This document shows, piece by piece, positions 12,601 to 23,500 of a stretch of 64,000 bases of DNA. The translations under genes were made by a program, and so were the position numbers. The notes below the pieces were generated by a model. It was not told the origin of the DNA, made no database searches, and saw nothing but the letters and a program-made list of their open reading frames with translations. Numbering within the stretch: the stretch's first letter is position 1; the number at the start of each line of letters is the position of its first letter. The stretch lies in contig NC_088296.1 in the NCBI RefSeq assembly GCF_032854445.1, forward strand, positions 25,739,897-25,803,896. Reading direction: 5' to 3'. This stretch comes from Liolophura sinensis. Its lineage: Eukaryota > Mollusca > Polyplacophora > Chitonida > Chitonidae.

Positions 12601-15600
12601 TGGAAAACCTGTTCTTGTGAGTACCTGCAAGATTTACACTCATATCTGTTGGCTCTGAGGCTGTCAAACATGTCTGAGTCTCCATGGCAGAGTAGTTATC
12701 GTGCTAGTGCAGAACAGTGATTCGGGAGGCCTAAGTGTTCATTCTGAGTTCAAGTCGAACTCATCCTGGCTTTTTCTCTACATGTACCTGGGAAGGCCTG
12801 CCAGCAATCTGCAGATGGTCGTGGGTTTCCAGCGAGCTCTGTTTGATTGCCTCACAGTGTATTTGTGGCCAACATCACATAAGTGAAATATTCTTGAGTA
12901 AAACATTAGGGAAAGACACTAATGAATAAGGCAAACAAATCTAGATAAAAGAGTTGTGGAAATCCGTCCTGCAACAAGGAGGCACATTACATGAACTGTG
13001 TGGATGCCTTCGTCATTATAAGGCTGAAAAATTGTTAAGTACGACGTTAAACCCCAAGCACTCACTCACTCTTTTACATTTAGCAGACATCGTATAAGTT
13101 GAAATCTGTCTGTACCAGTGTCTATTTTCTGCGCCAAATCCCAGCACCCTCCATGTTGTTGTTGGTTTTCAGAGATAGAGTATGAGAACACGCCTGTCGT
13201 AGGTGATACATCACCGTTGGTTTGTGCTGGTGACATTGTAACATGTTCGACTTTCCCGTTCAGCCAATATCATGAAAACATAATAACTGTCGGTCCGGTC
13301 GTACTCAACCGCTGATCATCGCCGGTCATCCGTTGTTGTTGTTGTTTTTTCAGTTATGTGATCAGCACTCTGGAGCTGCTGGTGGCAGAAGACTACATGA
13401 TCGTGTACTTCCACGGAGCCACGCCTCGACGACAGATGCCCAGCTTTAGTTGGCTGAAACGATGCTATCAGATGATTGACAGGAGGTAGGCTAGCCAATG
13501 GCAGTAAGGGAGGTCAGATCAAGTGAAGGATTGTCATTTGAATCGTACAGGACTTCTGCTGTGACACTGTATAAATGAATGTGTATACTATAGGCCTGTA
13601 ATACTATAAGAGAAGAACACCACAGAAGTATAGATGTAGCGGTGACGTGTATAAATGACTGTGTATACTATAGGCCTGTAATACTATAAGAGAAGAACAC
13701 CACAGAAGTAATGATGTAGCGGTGACGTGTATAAATGATTGTGTATACTATAGGCCTGTAATACTATAAGAGACGAACACCACAGAAGTAATGATGTAGC
13801 GGTGACGTGTATAAATGACTGTGTATACTATAGGCCTGTAATACTATAAGAGAAGAACACCACAGAAGTATAGATGTAGCGGTGACGTGTATAAATGAAT
13901 GTGTATACTATAGGCCTGTAATACTATAAGAGAAGAACACCACAGAAGTAATGATGTAGCGGTGACGTGTATAAATGATTGTGTATACTATAGGCCTGTA
14001 ATACTATAAGAGACGAACACCACAGAAGTAATGATGTAGCGGTGACGTGTATAAATGACTGTGTATACTATAGGCCTGTAATACTATAAGAGAAGAACAT
14101 CACAGAAGTAATGATGTAGCGGTGACGTGTATAAATGACTGTGTGTACTATAGGCCTGTAATACTATGAGAGAAGAACATCACAGAAGTAATGATGTAGC
14201 AGTGACGTGTATAAATGACTGTGTATACTATAGGCCTGTAATACTATAAGAGAAGAACATCACAGAAGTAATGATGTAGCGGTGACGTGTATAAATGACT
14301 GTGTGTACTATAGGCCTGTAATACTATGAGAGAAGAACACCACAGAAGTAATGATGTAGCAGTGACGTGTATAAATGACTGTGTATACTATAGGCCTGTA
14401 ATACTATAAGAGACGAACACCACAGAAGTAATGATGTAGTGGTGACGTGTATAAATGACTGTGTATACTATAGGCCTGTAATACTATAAGAGAAGAACAT
14501 CACAGAAGTAATGATGTAGCGGTGACGTGTATAAATGACTGTGTGTACTATAGGCCTGTAATACTATGAGAGAAGAACACCACAGAAGTAATGATGTAGC
14601 GGTGACGTGTATAAATGACTGTGTATACTATAGGTCTGTAATACTATGAGAGAAGAACACCACAGAAGTAATGATGTAGCAGTGACGTGTATAAATGACT
14701 GTGTGTAGTATAGGCCTGTAATACTATAAGAGAAGAACACCACAGAAGTAATGATGTAGCGGTGACGTGTATAAATGACTGTGTGTAGTATAGGCCTGTA
14801 ATACTATAAGAGAAGAACACCACAGAAGTAATGATGTAGCGGTGATGTGTATAAATGACTGTGTATACTATAGACCTGTAATACTATAAGAGACGAACAC
14901 CACAGAAGTAATGATGTAGTGGTGACGTGTATAAATGACTGTGTATACTATAGGCCTGTAATACTATAAGAGAAGAACACCACAGAAGTAATGATGTAGC
15001 AGTGATGTGTATAAATGACTGTGTATACTATAGGCCTGTAATACTATGAGAGAAGAACACCACAGAAGTAATGATGTAGCAGTGACGTGTATAAATGACT
15101 GTGTATACTATAGGCCTGTAATACTATAAGAGACGAACACCACAGAAGTAATGATGTAGCAGTGACGTGTATAAATGACTGTGTGTACTATAGGCCTGTA
15201 ATACTATAAGAGAAGAACACCACAGAAGTAATGATGTAGCGGTGATGTGTATAAATGACTGTGTATACTATAGGCCTGTAATACTATAAGAGAAGAACAC
15301 CACAGAAGTAATGATGTAGCGGTGACGTGTATAAATGACTGTGTATACTATAGGCCTGTAATACTATAAGAGAAGAACACCACAGAAGTAATGATGTAGC
15401 AGTGACGTGTATAAATGACTGTGTATACTACAGGTCTGTAATACTATAAGAGAAGAACACCACGGAAGTAATGATGTAGCGGTGAACATGAGTACAGTAT
15501 TCCAGCATACAACACCGTGTTATCAGAGTGAAAATCAGCTGGAAAATACAAGGTTACAATGGATATTGGTTAATGACCTATCACCAGGCATATACGTCAC

Positions 15601-18600
15601 GTTTATAACGATTTCTTCACCTTTAAGTCAGGAAATATTTCAGGCACTTGGCAAAGGGCAATGTTTTACTGTCAACTGCAGTTCCCCCACCCCCCACCAC
15701 CCCCACCACCCCCACTTATAAACCTGACTGCTGTTATGTAAGTGACAGGTGAGTATGTCAATGAAACACCACTCAGATACATAAATAAACAACCACAAAA
15801 ATGATTTGATTGCTGCTGTGTTAGACAATTGCATGTAGTTGCATTTTGTCATTTCAGACTGAAGAAGAACCTAAAAGGCTTGTTACTCGTCCACCCCACC
15901 CTGTGGATAAAGACCATTATCATGATGAGCAGGCCCTTCATCAGGTATGGGCGTCATGTAACATTGCACCAAATCTCAACTATTTAAAATCTGCCCATAT
16001 TAAATTCATGGCATGATATGAATTTTACATTATAACAGTAGCAAATTCTCATCACCTCAACCTTCAAAGCTTTTTTTTTTCATTACTCTAATAATTGCGC
16101 AAAAATAATTTGAAAGATAAAACTTTAGTTGGTAAATTAAATATATACATGTACTATACACGTTCACTTCAGTTGTCATATGTATGTGACTGAAAAATTG
16201 TTTGTGCTAAAGTGAATGAATACCTTCTTAACCATGTACCGGTATTATTGCAAATATTTGAATATTTGTAGAGGAGGTGATCACTGGGATTCCACCTCTT
16301 TATGAATAGCTTCCTCAGCTGCTGTCTTGTGCTTTCCCCACAGATGTTTCCCTCCATTCATCTGTCCATCAGCATCAAATGTACTGGCCACAGACCCCCA
16401 TTAGTTTTCCATAAGCGACAATGTTAACGTTTAGCGTTGTAGCTCAGTCCCAAACATTCCGAGGCCAATAAGCTTTGGTGCATACCTGGCCCAGCCTGTG
16501 AGAAAGAAGCCATAAAAATCTTGACATAGGTTGACCGTCAAAATCTGGACCTTTCTATGCTGGCAGCTGGGAGGGGTGCCTAGCAAGGCCAAGGGGACGT
16601 CACTTGCAGCCTCATCACCACCTGTCTCCTTGTGTCCTCTCGCCCAGAATTTCAAACTTATCATTAAAACTCATACCTGCCCAAAGCTTAGACAATTTCC
16701 ATCATGTTGATACCAAGCATGCACCTGTACACCAAAAACGGCAGGCTGGCAGCATAAAAAGACTTTACACCCTAAAATACACAGAACTACAATCATCCCT
16801 ACTGAAAAACAGAAGTTGTAATGGGGGTCTGTGTCCTACTACCAGATGATTCACTAACGTATGGGAAAATACATGGAGTTGTCTCCCCCTTTATCAGGCA
16901 GCACATAAGTGTACTCAACAAATTATCTCCCCTTTCAGCTCCAAGTTTAGCTCCAAGTTGAAGATTGTGAAAACACTTGCAGAGTTAGAGACGCTGGTGC
17001 CCATGGAGTATGTGTTTGTGCCTGACCAAGTCAAGGAGTGAGTAGATTTTGTAGTAGATAAACTTCCTGCTCCTCAACCATTTTTTCGGTTTTACAAGTG
17101 TGTAAGTCTACATGTACATTTCACATTTGGTAAATAAATATGTTAAAGCTAGGTGTTGATGCTAGAAATTGTTGCTATGGAGAAATGTGTCAGTGTTGTT
17201 ATCTAGAGCAGGTAGTAGTGTTTTTGTTCACTGTTGGCATTTACACATCTTCACTCGCTGTTAGCCCAGTGTATGGGCACTTTAGCGCCTCAGTAATGTG
17301 CCACGTTAAAGCTTAGAATGCCACAGGTATTACCTTTTTTGTTGGCACAATGTGTCTTCTGACTCTCATTTTATTACTGCTTATTTACCTTGTGTGATAT
17401 CATAGTATTCAACCTATGAGGATAGATGAAATATGCTGATCTGGTTATGACCGATTATGTTTGTGGCCTTAATCTCTTGTATCCAAACTAAAGCTGATCT
17501 GTGTAAAAGTCGTGCAATAATTCTAAGCGTCACATTTTAAATTTGTCAACAGTTCCAAATTTCCCATTCCCGTCCTACCAATCACATCCTGAATTAAGCC
17601 CCACTGTTCTTTGTCCAAAAGTCTTAACACGTCCTCTTCTCGTTACTCATACTTCACCAACCACCATGGTTACATGCTTTGCTTAATTCACCTCTGTTAC
17701 CATGGAAACACAGGTACGATGAGCGTCGTCAAAAATCTTCCTCAGTCTCCACCCCTTCCACCCCTTCCTCAGCCGCTGTGTCACCAAGGTGATGACCTCT
17801 GCTGCACTGTCACCATGGTGATGACCTCAGGTCAGACAGGTAGTACACAACGACAACACACAGATTGTGTCATCAATATTTTATGTTGTTCTAACATTTT
17901 TTGTTTGTTTTTTTATTTGGTTGATTGTTGCTTTGCTGAATGGATCTTTAAACTACACGAATGTGAAGAAGCTCTGTCAGTGCATTTTTTTCTTTGTTTT
18001 TTTTTGCCTTTTGATGAACTATCAAAGTGCTATCATTTTAAAGTTGTCTGGCAATAGCAAAGTTCTCCACACTTAAGAGATCCATTCTCCGAGTTTGCCG
18101 CTCTTTATCTTCAGTGGTTTCTGTGAATGTCATTGCTCCTTTTATGCTTTTAGTTGCTTTTTAAAATGGCTGATCACGCTTGAAACATGTATTATTGTAA
18201 TTTGGGGGGGTGGAGGGGGGGAGGTGTTTGCATCTATTTAACAAATACATTATTTGTTTTGTGATTGTACAGGTCAGTCAATATATTTTGTGAACACATA
18301 ACTGGATCAGTTAAAAATGATTTTTCCCCAGTTATCATAGATATGATAAACTAGTATACTGCCAAAATAATATGCCCTAACAAGTGAATGTGCTTATTGA
18401 AATGGTGAAGATGTGCACCACCATACTTCATTTTCTTAACAATAAATGGAGTTTCTAACCCACTGATACAGTATTGCTAAAGCATTCTGCATAGAAAAGC
18501 TACCGTTTAGTACTAGTGATGCTGTATGACACTTTGGCACAGCATAAACTTTTACCTCTCCCTGCTTTGTTTTATCCTACTACAAATGTACCTATCACTC

Positions 18601-19361
18601 TCACATTGCTCTTTGACCCAAAGTTTCATGGCTTACTAATCTAATTAGAAGTCGTTTACAGGTAGAGTTGCTGCATTGTGTTGCTTTGTCTTCTTTGTAC
18701 TTGTTCCAGTTTGTTTTATAATATCAAAAAGTTGCATGTGTACAGTATATGGTTTTGTTTTCATTGTGTAGATTTGATTATGTTTGGAATTATTTTGTCA
18801 TTAATTGTTTTGGGAAATAGATGTAGTAGCCTTTGAGAGGGATATAGCCGTAAACATCAGACTGTGCTCAAAGTTTCAGTATCTCATAGATGTGAGTGAT
18901 GGAAGCTGGTATATATTACAATAGATGAGAGAAACTACTTGACTAATGATGTGCATAAACCAGGTGGAGGAGATTGGTTTTCTGTAGGTGCAATTCTATG
19001 AAACATTAAAAGGTGATGTAAAGTCACGAGATCATTGGAACTGTAATGTGTGCGCCAATAGCTCAGACCAATTCAAAGACTTTCATTAGGGACGAATATT
19101 AAGATTGCATCAAACTTTACTCATTTTGTACAACATTAACAACTTTAAATGAAGTAACTTGCAAGTCTTGCTTTTATTTAAGAAAGTTTTTTTTTTTCCT
19201 TTTCTAACAGAGTTGATAAAGTTGCCATGCTAAACCCAACTGCTTTAGAGAAAGGTTTTGACAGCCCAGATGACCTGAGCACTGCCGCTGCCAGCCCAGT
19301 CAATTTGAGCAGCTCAGGCAAGAAGAAAACAAAGGCCCGCTTCTGGAAGAGAAAGAAATGA
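632..19361 (+). CDS. BNIP2: Gene model: BNIP2/caytaxin/PRUNE2-family BCH-domain protein (3' part, 10 exons)
   Basis: Ten exons (632-688, 3626-3761, 4686-4928, 11443-11607, 12514-12616, 13354-13485, 15858-15944, 16939-17037, 17714-17788, 19211-19361) join with matching phases into 1248 nt: 415 residues plus stop. Seen: an acidic N-terminal half with DDLETPD and PELEWE, then a BCH domain ([64 protein letters not shown]) and a basic C-terminus (KARFWKRKK). Known of the family: BNIP2, BNIPL, caytaxin (ATCAY) and the PRUNE2 C-terminus share this CRAL-TRIO-like domain. It binds small GTPases, their regulators or lipid, and ELEWED-type motifs bind kinesin light chain. Inferred: a cytoplasmic scaffold or cargo adaptor. 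No initiator methionine is in the window, so the first exon(s) lie to the left. I cannot tell whether this is a short BNIP2-type or a long PRUNE2-type gene. Confidence 0.9.
992..3337. repeat. 59-bp minisatellite, about 40 copies (intron A-B)
   Basis: Direct tandem repeats of a 59-bp unit marked by CATAGCTTTCACCCTTGTAT and GTAATGGACAGCCCCCATAT. Copies differ at a few positions (GTAATGG, GTGATGG, GTTATGG, GTATTGG) and rare units are shortened (near 2200 and 3069). 59 is not a multiple of three, so open frames in it are incidental. It lies between candidate exons A and B. Confidence 0.97.
3420..3450. repeat. 9-bp microsatellite-like repeat
   Basis: AGTGCTTAC repeated three times plus a partial copy, intronic. 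Confidence 0.8.
3626..3761 (+). CDS. BCH gene, exon B (acidic, Ser/Thr-rich linker)
   Basis: Begins after TGTTGCAG in phase 0 and ends at a strong donor TCAG/GTAAGG in phase 1. It encodes a low-complexity acidic segment ([20 protein letters not shown], then [15 protein letters not shown]). No known fold. The following exon completes the split codon as Ala (SRS-A-RPTT), which supports the junction. The open frame extends left of the acceptor, so the 5' border is less certain than the 3' one. Confidence 0.6.
4686..4928 (+). CDS. BCH gene, exon C (acidic region with W-acidic motif)
   Basis: Acceptor GATTTCAG, donor GGGAAA/GTAGGT, phases 1 and 1. Encodes [10 protein letters not shown], an acidic Ser/Asp stretch, [10 protein letters not shown] and PELEWE. 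This matches in order the caytaxin/BNIP2 N-terminal layout (basic RK, hydrophobic-acidic patch, D-IETPDE, ELEWED). The ELEWE core is completed across the intron as ELEWE-N-DTP. Without splicing the frame runs on to a stop at 5011, which would give a short form lacking the BCH domain. Confidence 0.9.
5012..6638. other. Intron C-D, first part: unique sequence
   Basis: AT-rich intron sequence with poly-T runs near 5549 and 6288. No exon with family similarity and no recognisable repeat. Short open frames (for example 5078-5275) show no domain. Confidence 0.6.
6639..7387. repeat. 35-bp minisatellite, about 21 copies (intron C-D)
   Basis: A 35/36-bp unit marked by TTTTCACCATGACAAAAGAC and TTGACTGTACTATCA. 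Variation is mainly CTGTA/CTGAA and a 4- or 5-T run. One copy near 7210 has a short internal duplication of CATTTTCAC. Confidence 0.97.
7388..9147. other. Intron C-D, middle part, with faint coding-like relic
   Basis: No confident gene. From about 7400 to 8068 several frames are locally open with coding-like composition ([47 protein letters not shown]) but are broken by stops and frame changes. It could be a decayed transposon or retrocopy, and I do not recognise it. 8070-9147 is plain AT-rich intron. Confidence 0.35.
9148..10566. repeat. 73-bp minisatellite, about 19 copies (intron C-D)
   Basis: Unit marked by TTGATTGTCCTCACCAATCA and CCTCATTATGTCTTATGAAT. The first copies are diverged and the central ones nearly identical, with alternating variants (TCTTATG/TCCTATG, AACAATATC/AACAACATC). 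Open frames here are by-products of the repeat. Confidence 0.97.
10567..11442. other. Intron C-D, last part
   Basis: AT-rich intron with two short degenerate repeats: TTTGTCTGTTGATT-like at 10706-10790 and AAGTATATGTTAA at 11020-11100. No exon seen before the acceptor at 11442. Confidence 0.6.
11443..11607 (+). CDS. BCH gene, exon D (start of BCH domain)
   Basis: Acceptor TTTCTAG, donor GGAG/GTAAGC. Encodes [44 protein letters not shown] and SHGG. The order EYTAxEE, W-R, IGxQxxxxDMKxxEPYKxVxSHGG is that of BNIP2/caytaxin at the entry to the BCH domain. Phase 1 at both ends. Confidence 0.95.
12514..12616 (+). CDS. BCH gene, exon E
   Basis: Acceptor ATTGTTAG, donor TTCTT/GTGAGT. Encodes [20 protein letters not shown] and [11 protein letters not shown], the first strand-helix segment of the BCH domain. 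It enters in phase 1 (completing GGC of SHGG) and leaves in phase 2. Confidence 0.96.
12676..12915 (+). mobile_element. tRNA-derived SINE, diverged full-length copy (family 1)
   Basis: Head with an A-box-like AGTAGTTATCGTGCTAGTGC and a B-box-like GAGTTCAAGTCGAACTC, body GCAGATGGTCGTGGGTTTCC, and 3' end CATAAGTGAAATATTCTTGA. It lies in intron E-F in the sense direction. Confidence 0.8.
12930..13072 (+). mobile_element. SINE 3' part, family 2
   Basis: GTGGAAATCCGTCCTGCAAC, then GAAAAATTGTTAAGTACGAC and GTTAAACCCCAAGCACTCAC with a CACT-repeat tail. A second copy sits at 46700-46818. Distinct from family 1 but with a related TACGACGTTAAAC end. Confidence 0.7.
13354..13485 (+). CDS. BCH gene, exon F (BCH core)
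   Basis: Acceptor TTTTTTCAG, donor AGGAG/GTAGGC, phase 2 to 2. Encodes [40 protein letters not shown] and IDRR. This is the most conserved block of the family, nearly residue for residue as in vertebrate BNIP2 and caytaxin (V/I-ELLVAE-YMIVY, NGAT-RR-MP, W-L-KCYQ-IDRR). Confidence 0.97.
13561..15485. repeat. 80-bp minisatellite, about 24 copies (intron F-G)
   Basis: Unit marked by ATAAATGACTGTGTATACTA and CTGTAATACTATAAGAGAAG. Copy length is constant at 80 bp. The first six copies form two near-identical trimers of 240 bp (TAGATG/AATGATG and AGAAG/AGACG variants recur in the same order). Confidence 0.97.
15684..15716. repeat. C-rich (CCCCCACCA) microsatellite
   Basis: A short CCCCCAC/CCACC run in intron F-G, about 140 nt before the exon G acceptor. 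Confidence 0.8.
15858..15944 (+). CDS. BCH gene, exon G
   Basis: Acceptor GTCATTTCAG, donor CATCAG/GTATGG, phase 2 to 2. Encodes [20 protein letters not shown] and MMSRPFIS, matching the RLRKNLK-L-IVHPSWFIRT-LA-SRPFIS stretch of the family. Confidence 0.96.
16939..17037 (+). CDS. BCH gene, exon H (end of BCH domain)
   Basis: Acceptor CCCCTTTCAG, donor AAGGA/GTGAGT, phase 2 to 2. Encodes [20 protein letters not shown] and [13 protein letters not shown], the last helix and the L-PMEYV-IP signature that closes the domain in BNIP2. Confidence 0.96.
17714..17788 (+). CDS. BCH gene, exon I (Ser/Thr/Pro-rich C-terminal linker)
   Basis: Acceptor GGAAACACAG, donor CCAAG/GTGATG, phase 2 to 2. Encodes [20 protein letters not shown] and AVSPR. 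YDERR corresponds to the YEEER/VDQEL position after the BCH domain. If the donor is skipped, the frame stops at once (AGG TGA, 17787-17792), giving an alternative C-terminus SPR-stop. Confidence 0.87.
19211..19361 (+). CDS. BCH gene, terminal exon J with basic tail
   Basis: Acceptor CCTTTTCTAACAG, entering in phase 2 and completing an Arg codon (SP-R-VDK). Encodes [20 protein letters not shown], Ser/Ala-rich sequence and a basic end [15 protein letters not shown] before TGA at 19359. The basic tail could serve as a nuclear-localisation or membrane-binding patch; that is inference. A polyadenylation signal follows at 20092. Confidence 0.87.
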
Positions 19362-20091
19362 TAAACCACTTGATGTGTTACAAAACTGCCATTTATTTGC
19401 TGTCTGCCACATGATTAGGTTAGATTACATACTGTATTTGCAAATTTGTCATGCGCATGTTCTGGCTGATTTTTTGTTGATCTGTGTTATTTGTATATTT
19501 TTGTGACAAATGTCTTTCTAAGTACTGCTGTCAAACACCAATCAAATGATACATTATCTTTGAAATGGAGTGTTTTTGAATGTACAGATATAGTTTTTGG
19601 TGAAACTGGTGGTATCAGAGAGAGTTTGCTGTACTTTTTATTTTACTGTTTTCTTGGCTGCAGGCAACTTTTTTTCCTGCATTTATTAGAATGGTACCGT
19701 ACATGGTAACTAGTTTATTGACCACCATAATCATGATAATGGAGCACAGCTGACAGCCTAACCTCCAACATGGCTGAAAGATTTGTTCAGCTTTAAAATA
19801 CAGTTACAAGTATGATGTCAGTCGCATTCAAAACCTCTGGAAACTACAGTGTGTCTTGATTAGGGTGTCTTGTGTTTGTGGGGTCACAGAATTTGCCTGG
19901 AGTCATCCAGTTTGCTTAGTTTTATGATGCTTCTTTTTGCATGGTTATATTCCATGGAGTGTACACGAAGGTCACTTTTGAAGATTTCACTCAGTTTTGC
20001 TTAAAATAAATCTTGTCAACAACAGCTAGTTTACCTTTATACAAACTGTCATCTGTGATTTCAGATGGTCACAGCATTTCTTGTTAACTGA

Positions 20092-20097
20092 AATAAA
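20092..20097 (+). terminator. Polyadenylation signal of the BCH gene
   Basis: AATAAA about 730 nt after the stop, in a 3' UTR (19362 to about 20115) that is AT-rich and has no competing long frame. GT/T-rich sequence follows within 40 nt, as expected downstream of a cleavage site. No other canonical AATAAA at a similar distance stood out. Confidence 0.55.
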
Positions 20098-20329
20098 GTT
20101 GATTGTTCTTAGTATTTTGTACTCTGTTTTCATGTAAATAACATATTTAACTGGAATGTTAAAGTTTTATGGGTACTTTGTGTCACATTGGGAAAGTGTG
20201 TCAGATGATGTTGACGTGGGCAAACTACAACAGCTTAGGTCTAAGGAATTATTTCATAATAAGATAATATTTTTGGTGGTTTTTTTGTCATTGTTTTTGG
20301 ATTGATTTTTGTTTTTATTATCTGTGTTA

Positions 20330-20560
20330 TCACATAATGCTCCAGGTGGTATTACAGTTACCAGAAAATGTTTTAGGTGGTAAGCTCTATATGTTCATTT
20401 ACAATAGAGGTGGAACAACACTAATCAAGTTTTGACACAGTGTTCTGTGGGGATAGTTGTCACATAATGCTCCAGGTGGTAACAAAGTTACCAGACAATG
20501 TTTTAGGTGGTAAGCTCTATATTTTCATTTACAATAGAGGTGGAACAACATGTTTTTAGT
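20330..20560. repeat. 130-bp tandem duplication downstream of the BCH gene
   Basis: CACATAATGCTCCAGGTGGT recurs at 20331 and 20461, followed in both by GTTACCAGA, ATGTTTTAGGTGGTAAGCTC and CATTTACAATAGAGGTGGAA. Two copies, a few percent diverged. No coding sign. Confidence 0.85.
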
Positions 20561-23500
20561 GTGTCAGAAATCATACTCAGTTTGCATACCTGCTGTGTAT
20601 GTTTGTGTATAGTGGAATTATCTTCATTTTTAATAATCACTATGTTTAGCTGTTACTTACTGTTGATCAGGAATAATAACAGATGCATAAATAAGCTTAA
20701 ACTTTGTACATACATATAGTTACTGGATACAGTGTATGTTAATGTTATGTTGTTATAAGAAGTAGTTGTACATTTTGATTCATCCATGAATTAGACTATA
20801 TTTTAATTTATACTTTATTAAAGCTTAGCTGAAAGGTGGTTGGGCTGTGCTGTTGAAGTTATTGTAGTTTACAACAAGCTTTATTTCACACAACTCCAGC
20901 TACATATAGGCCTATCAGAGCGGTGGACATGTTCTGGCGTTCAAATACATGTAGGTTGTTAAATTTTCCTCTGAGATGCCATTTTTGTCCACAACAATTC
21001 TCAGCTGACAGAAGGCCCAGGTGAATGTCTGTGTTCCACTGTGACTTGGTCACGTAGATGTATATACATGTATGACCATTACCAGACTCCACCTTCATTA
21101 TTTGGCATTTATTCTGAAATGTAACCTTGAAAGTGCTTTCTGTCTGAAATGTACTATGAAGTCGTTCACATTCCTTCTGACTTTGAAGGTCTTTTGTTTT
21201 ACCGTTTTGCAGTGAATGTCAACAGGAACCTGCCCTCCACGTCTCACGCCCTTACCCGCCTAATTCCCACCTGACCTTGGAAGTCGTTCAACTTTAGAAA
21301 AAGCCATCAAATGTTTATACTTATTTGTCAGATCTCTGATGCCATTTGTTGTTCAAAATCCCGTGCCTCCAGACTCGACCATGTACATGTGTATAGCATT
21401 TGACCTTGAACTTTTAACTCTGGCACACTTTCGGAGAGGTTTGTAACCGTAATTCTTTTTTGATATTTGCCTTCTTAACCACATTCTTGTTAAAGAAAAT
21501 CCCTAAAGTGCCAGAGTCCACTTCCCTCCTGTCTCTTTGCTTGGTGAGAAAACCATTAAACCTTGAAGTGCCAGACCCCTCATCGCCCCGTGTTACTTAT
21601 GTCCCGGCTGCTCTAACCATGTAAACAAAAAGTGGTAAACCTTAAGTGCCAGACACTGTGTCCCTCCTGTAACCGCTGTAGCTAGTGCTATTATTGATAA
21701 CCTGTGTTTCCATGCACATCCCATGTGATAAACATTGCATAAAATGTGAACAAATGTACATATATTAACCTTAATCAGTGATATGAGCTTGATAAAACCA
21801 TCAAATGCATGTATATGTGTACTTGGAGTTGACATAATAGAGCAAGTGAAGGTAAGGAATGTCACGAACCTGTACTTAAGTTGATTGTAGACAGAGATTT
21901 GAGATAAATGATGAGTTGAGATAGAGATAAATAGACACTTACCTGCCCATGTGAGACCGGCGTTATACATTGATATCATATCCTGTCTGTAATAGCAAAG
22001 GCTTTGTAGGCACTTATTGTGTGATCTGCAAAAATTGGTCAAGTGGAATCAAAGAGTGGCCCTTAGCAGGGAAGCTATAGCTCCTGACTAGCTTTTTTCG
22101 TTCACGAAACTTTGATGAATGAGGTCTGTTCGTATAAGTTGTGTTCTGTTCACAGTACTTGGTACCTGGGCGTACAAGGTGTTTGTTTAAGGTTTTACAT
22201 GAACAAAGATTTAGGTTTGAAAAACCATTGGCTAACCTAATTCTGCCGACGGTCTCACTATGCTGTCACATATATTCTATATTCTCAAATACAAATGTTT
22301 TCGCAAATAATTCCTGGTATAATGTAATGTATACAAATATTTAATACATATCTATGCTACATGTGTACAAATAATAATATACTTTAATAGAAAGTGGGAT
22401 AAAGAGGCACTGATTCGTACTAAGATGACTGTATAAAGTGTTTTCAGAGACAAACGCCTTATTTACACAAGGTTGGGTCGCCTGGGCTGTTGCGTCTTTC
22501 TGTGTGTGCTAGTACATTTGTCATATGCCGTTAACTTCAAGAACCTTGGAATTTGTCCTTCCTCTAGGAGATGGGATGGACATTTATGCTTCGATTTTTT
22601 TTTCTCGGAAAGTATTTCTTTAAATTTAGATCTAAAGTTTTTGTGCAAAATGACGGTGTGAACTGTCAAAGGCTGTCTTGTAGTGTCTAAGCCAACACGC
22701 TCTGTCCAGTTCAAAGCCATTTTGAGATTTGACGATTGATGGCGTTTTCTGTAGTTTGTATAAAGCTGTTGTGAGAGTAATACGGTGATATTGACGTATA
22801 CTTTCGATGTCAGTGGTTGTGCACAGTTAACCACATTTTTCTGGTAAATGGCAGTTGAGCCACTTTTCTGTGACTTCTTTCAAATGGTTGTGTATTAATA
22901 TACACCAGTACTATTGTGTCTTTCACACGTTTGTGTTTGGGGAAGTTGTTTTTTAATTACAGGAGGTGAAATAACATTTTATAAGATGAGGCACAGTGGT
23001 AAGAGCGTGGGAATTAGGGCATGTTAAAATAGTGTAGGGTGTCAATAAGAACAGGGGTCAACAGATCTATTAATAAATCTTTAACATATAGCAGCTTTTG
23101 TCCATTACAAAGATATCAGGCTGTGTTTCACAACCGTATACAAGAACCACATAGGAACAGGTGATCAAACGGTTTGGAAATTGTCAAGTAGAGAAGGCTC
23201 AAGTCACCTGTACGATCATGTAATCAGTCTGTAATACAAGTGAATCAGAGGTGGCCTCGTGCAATCTTACACCCTGTATTATACAAAGATATTGCTATAC
23301 TTTCCTTTCATTGTACCTTGAACTAGTCATACGCTCTAGCCTTAAGTAAGTGTAGCGATACAGTCAAACTGGGATCATTTGCCGTCACTACGTCGAACGA
23401 AATGGCTAGTCGGAAATCCCAGCTATATTTATAAATAATCAAACGCGATTGTTTCGAGAGCGTTCTTTCACCGAAACCGAACATTTCTAGATTGTTTTTT

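Noticed and set aside
17611-18076. 148-codon plus-strand frame overlapping BCH exon I
   Set aside because: It is out of frame with the BCH exon, which has proper splice sites and family-consistent sequence.
21593-22042. 149-codon minus-strand frame
   Set aside because: No domain or repeat-free family likeness; amino-acid mix (Cys, His, Ile, Tyr) is typical of translated AT-rich non-coding DNA.
22463-22834. 123-codon minus-strand frame in the intergenic region
   Set aside because: No recognisable motif; the plus strand is also open here, and composition looks random.
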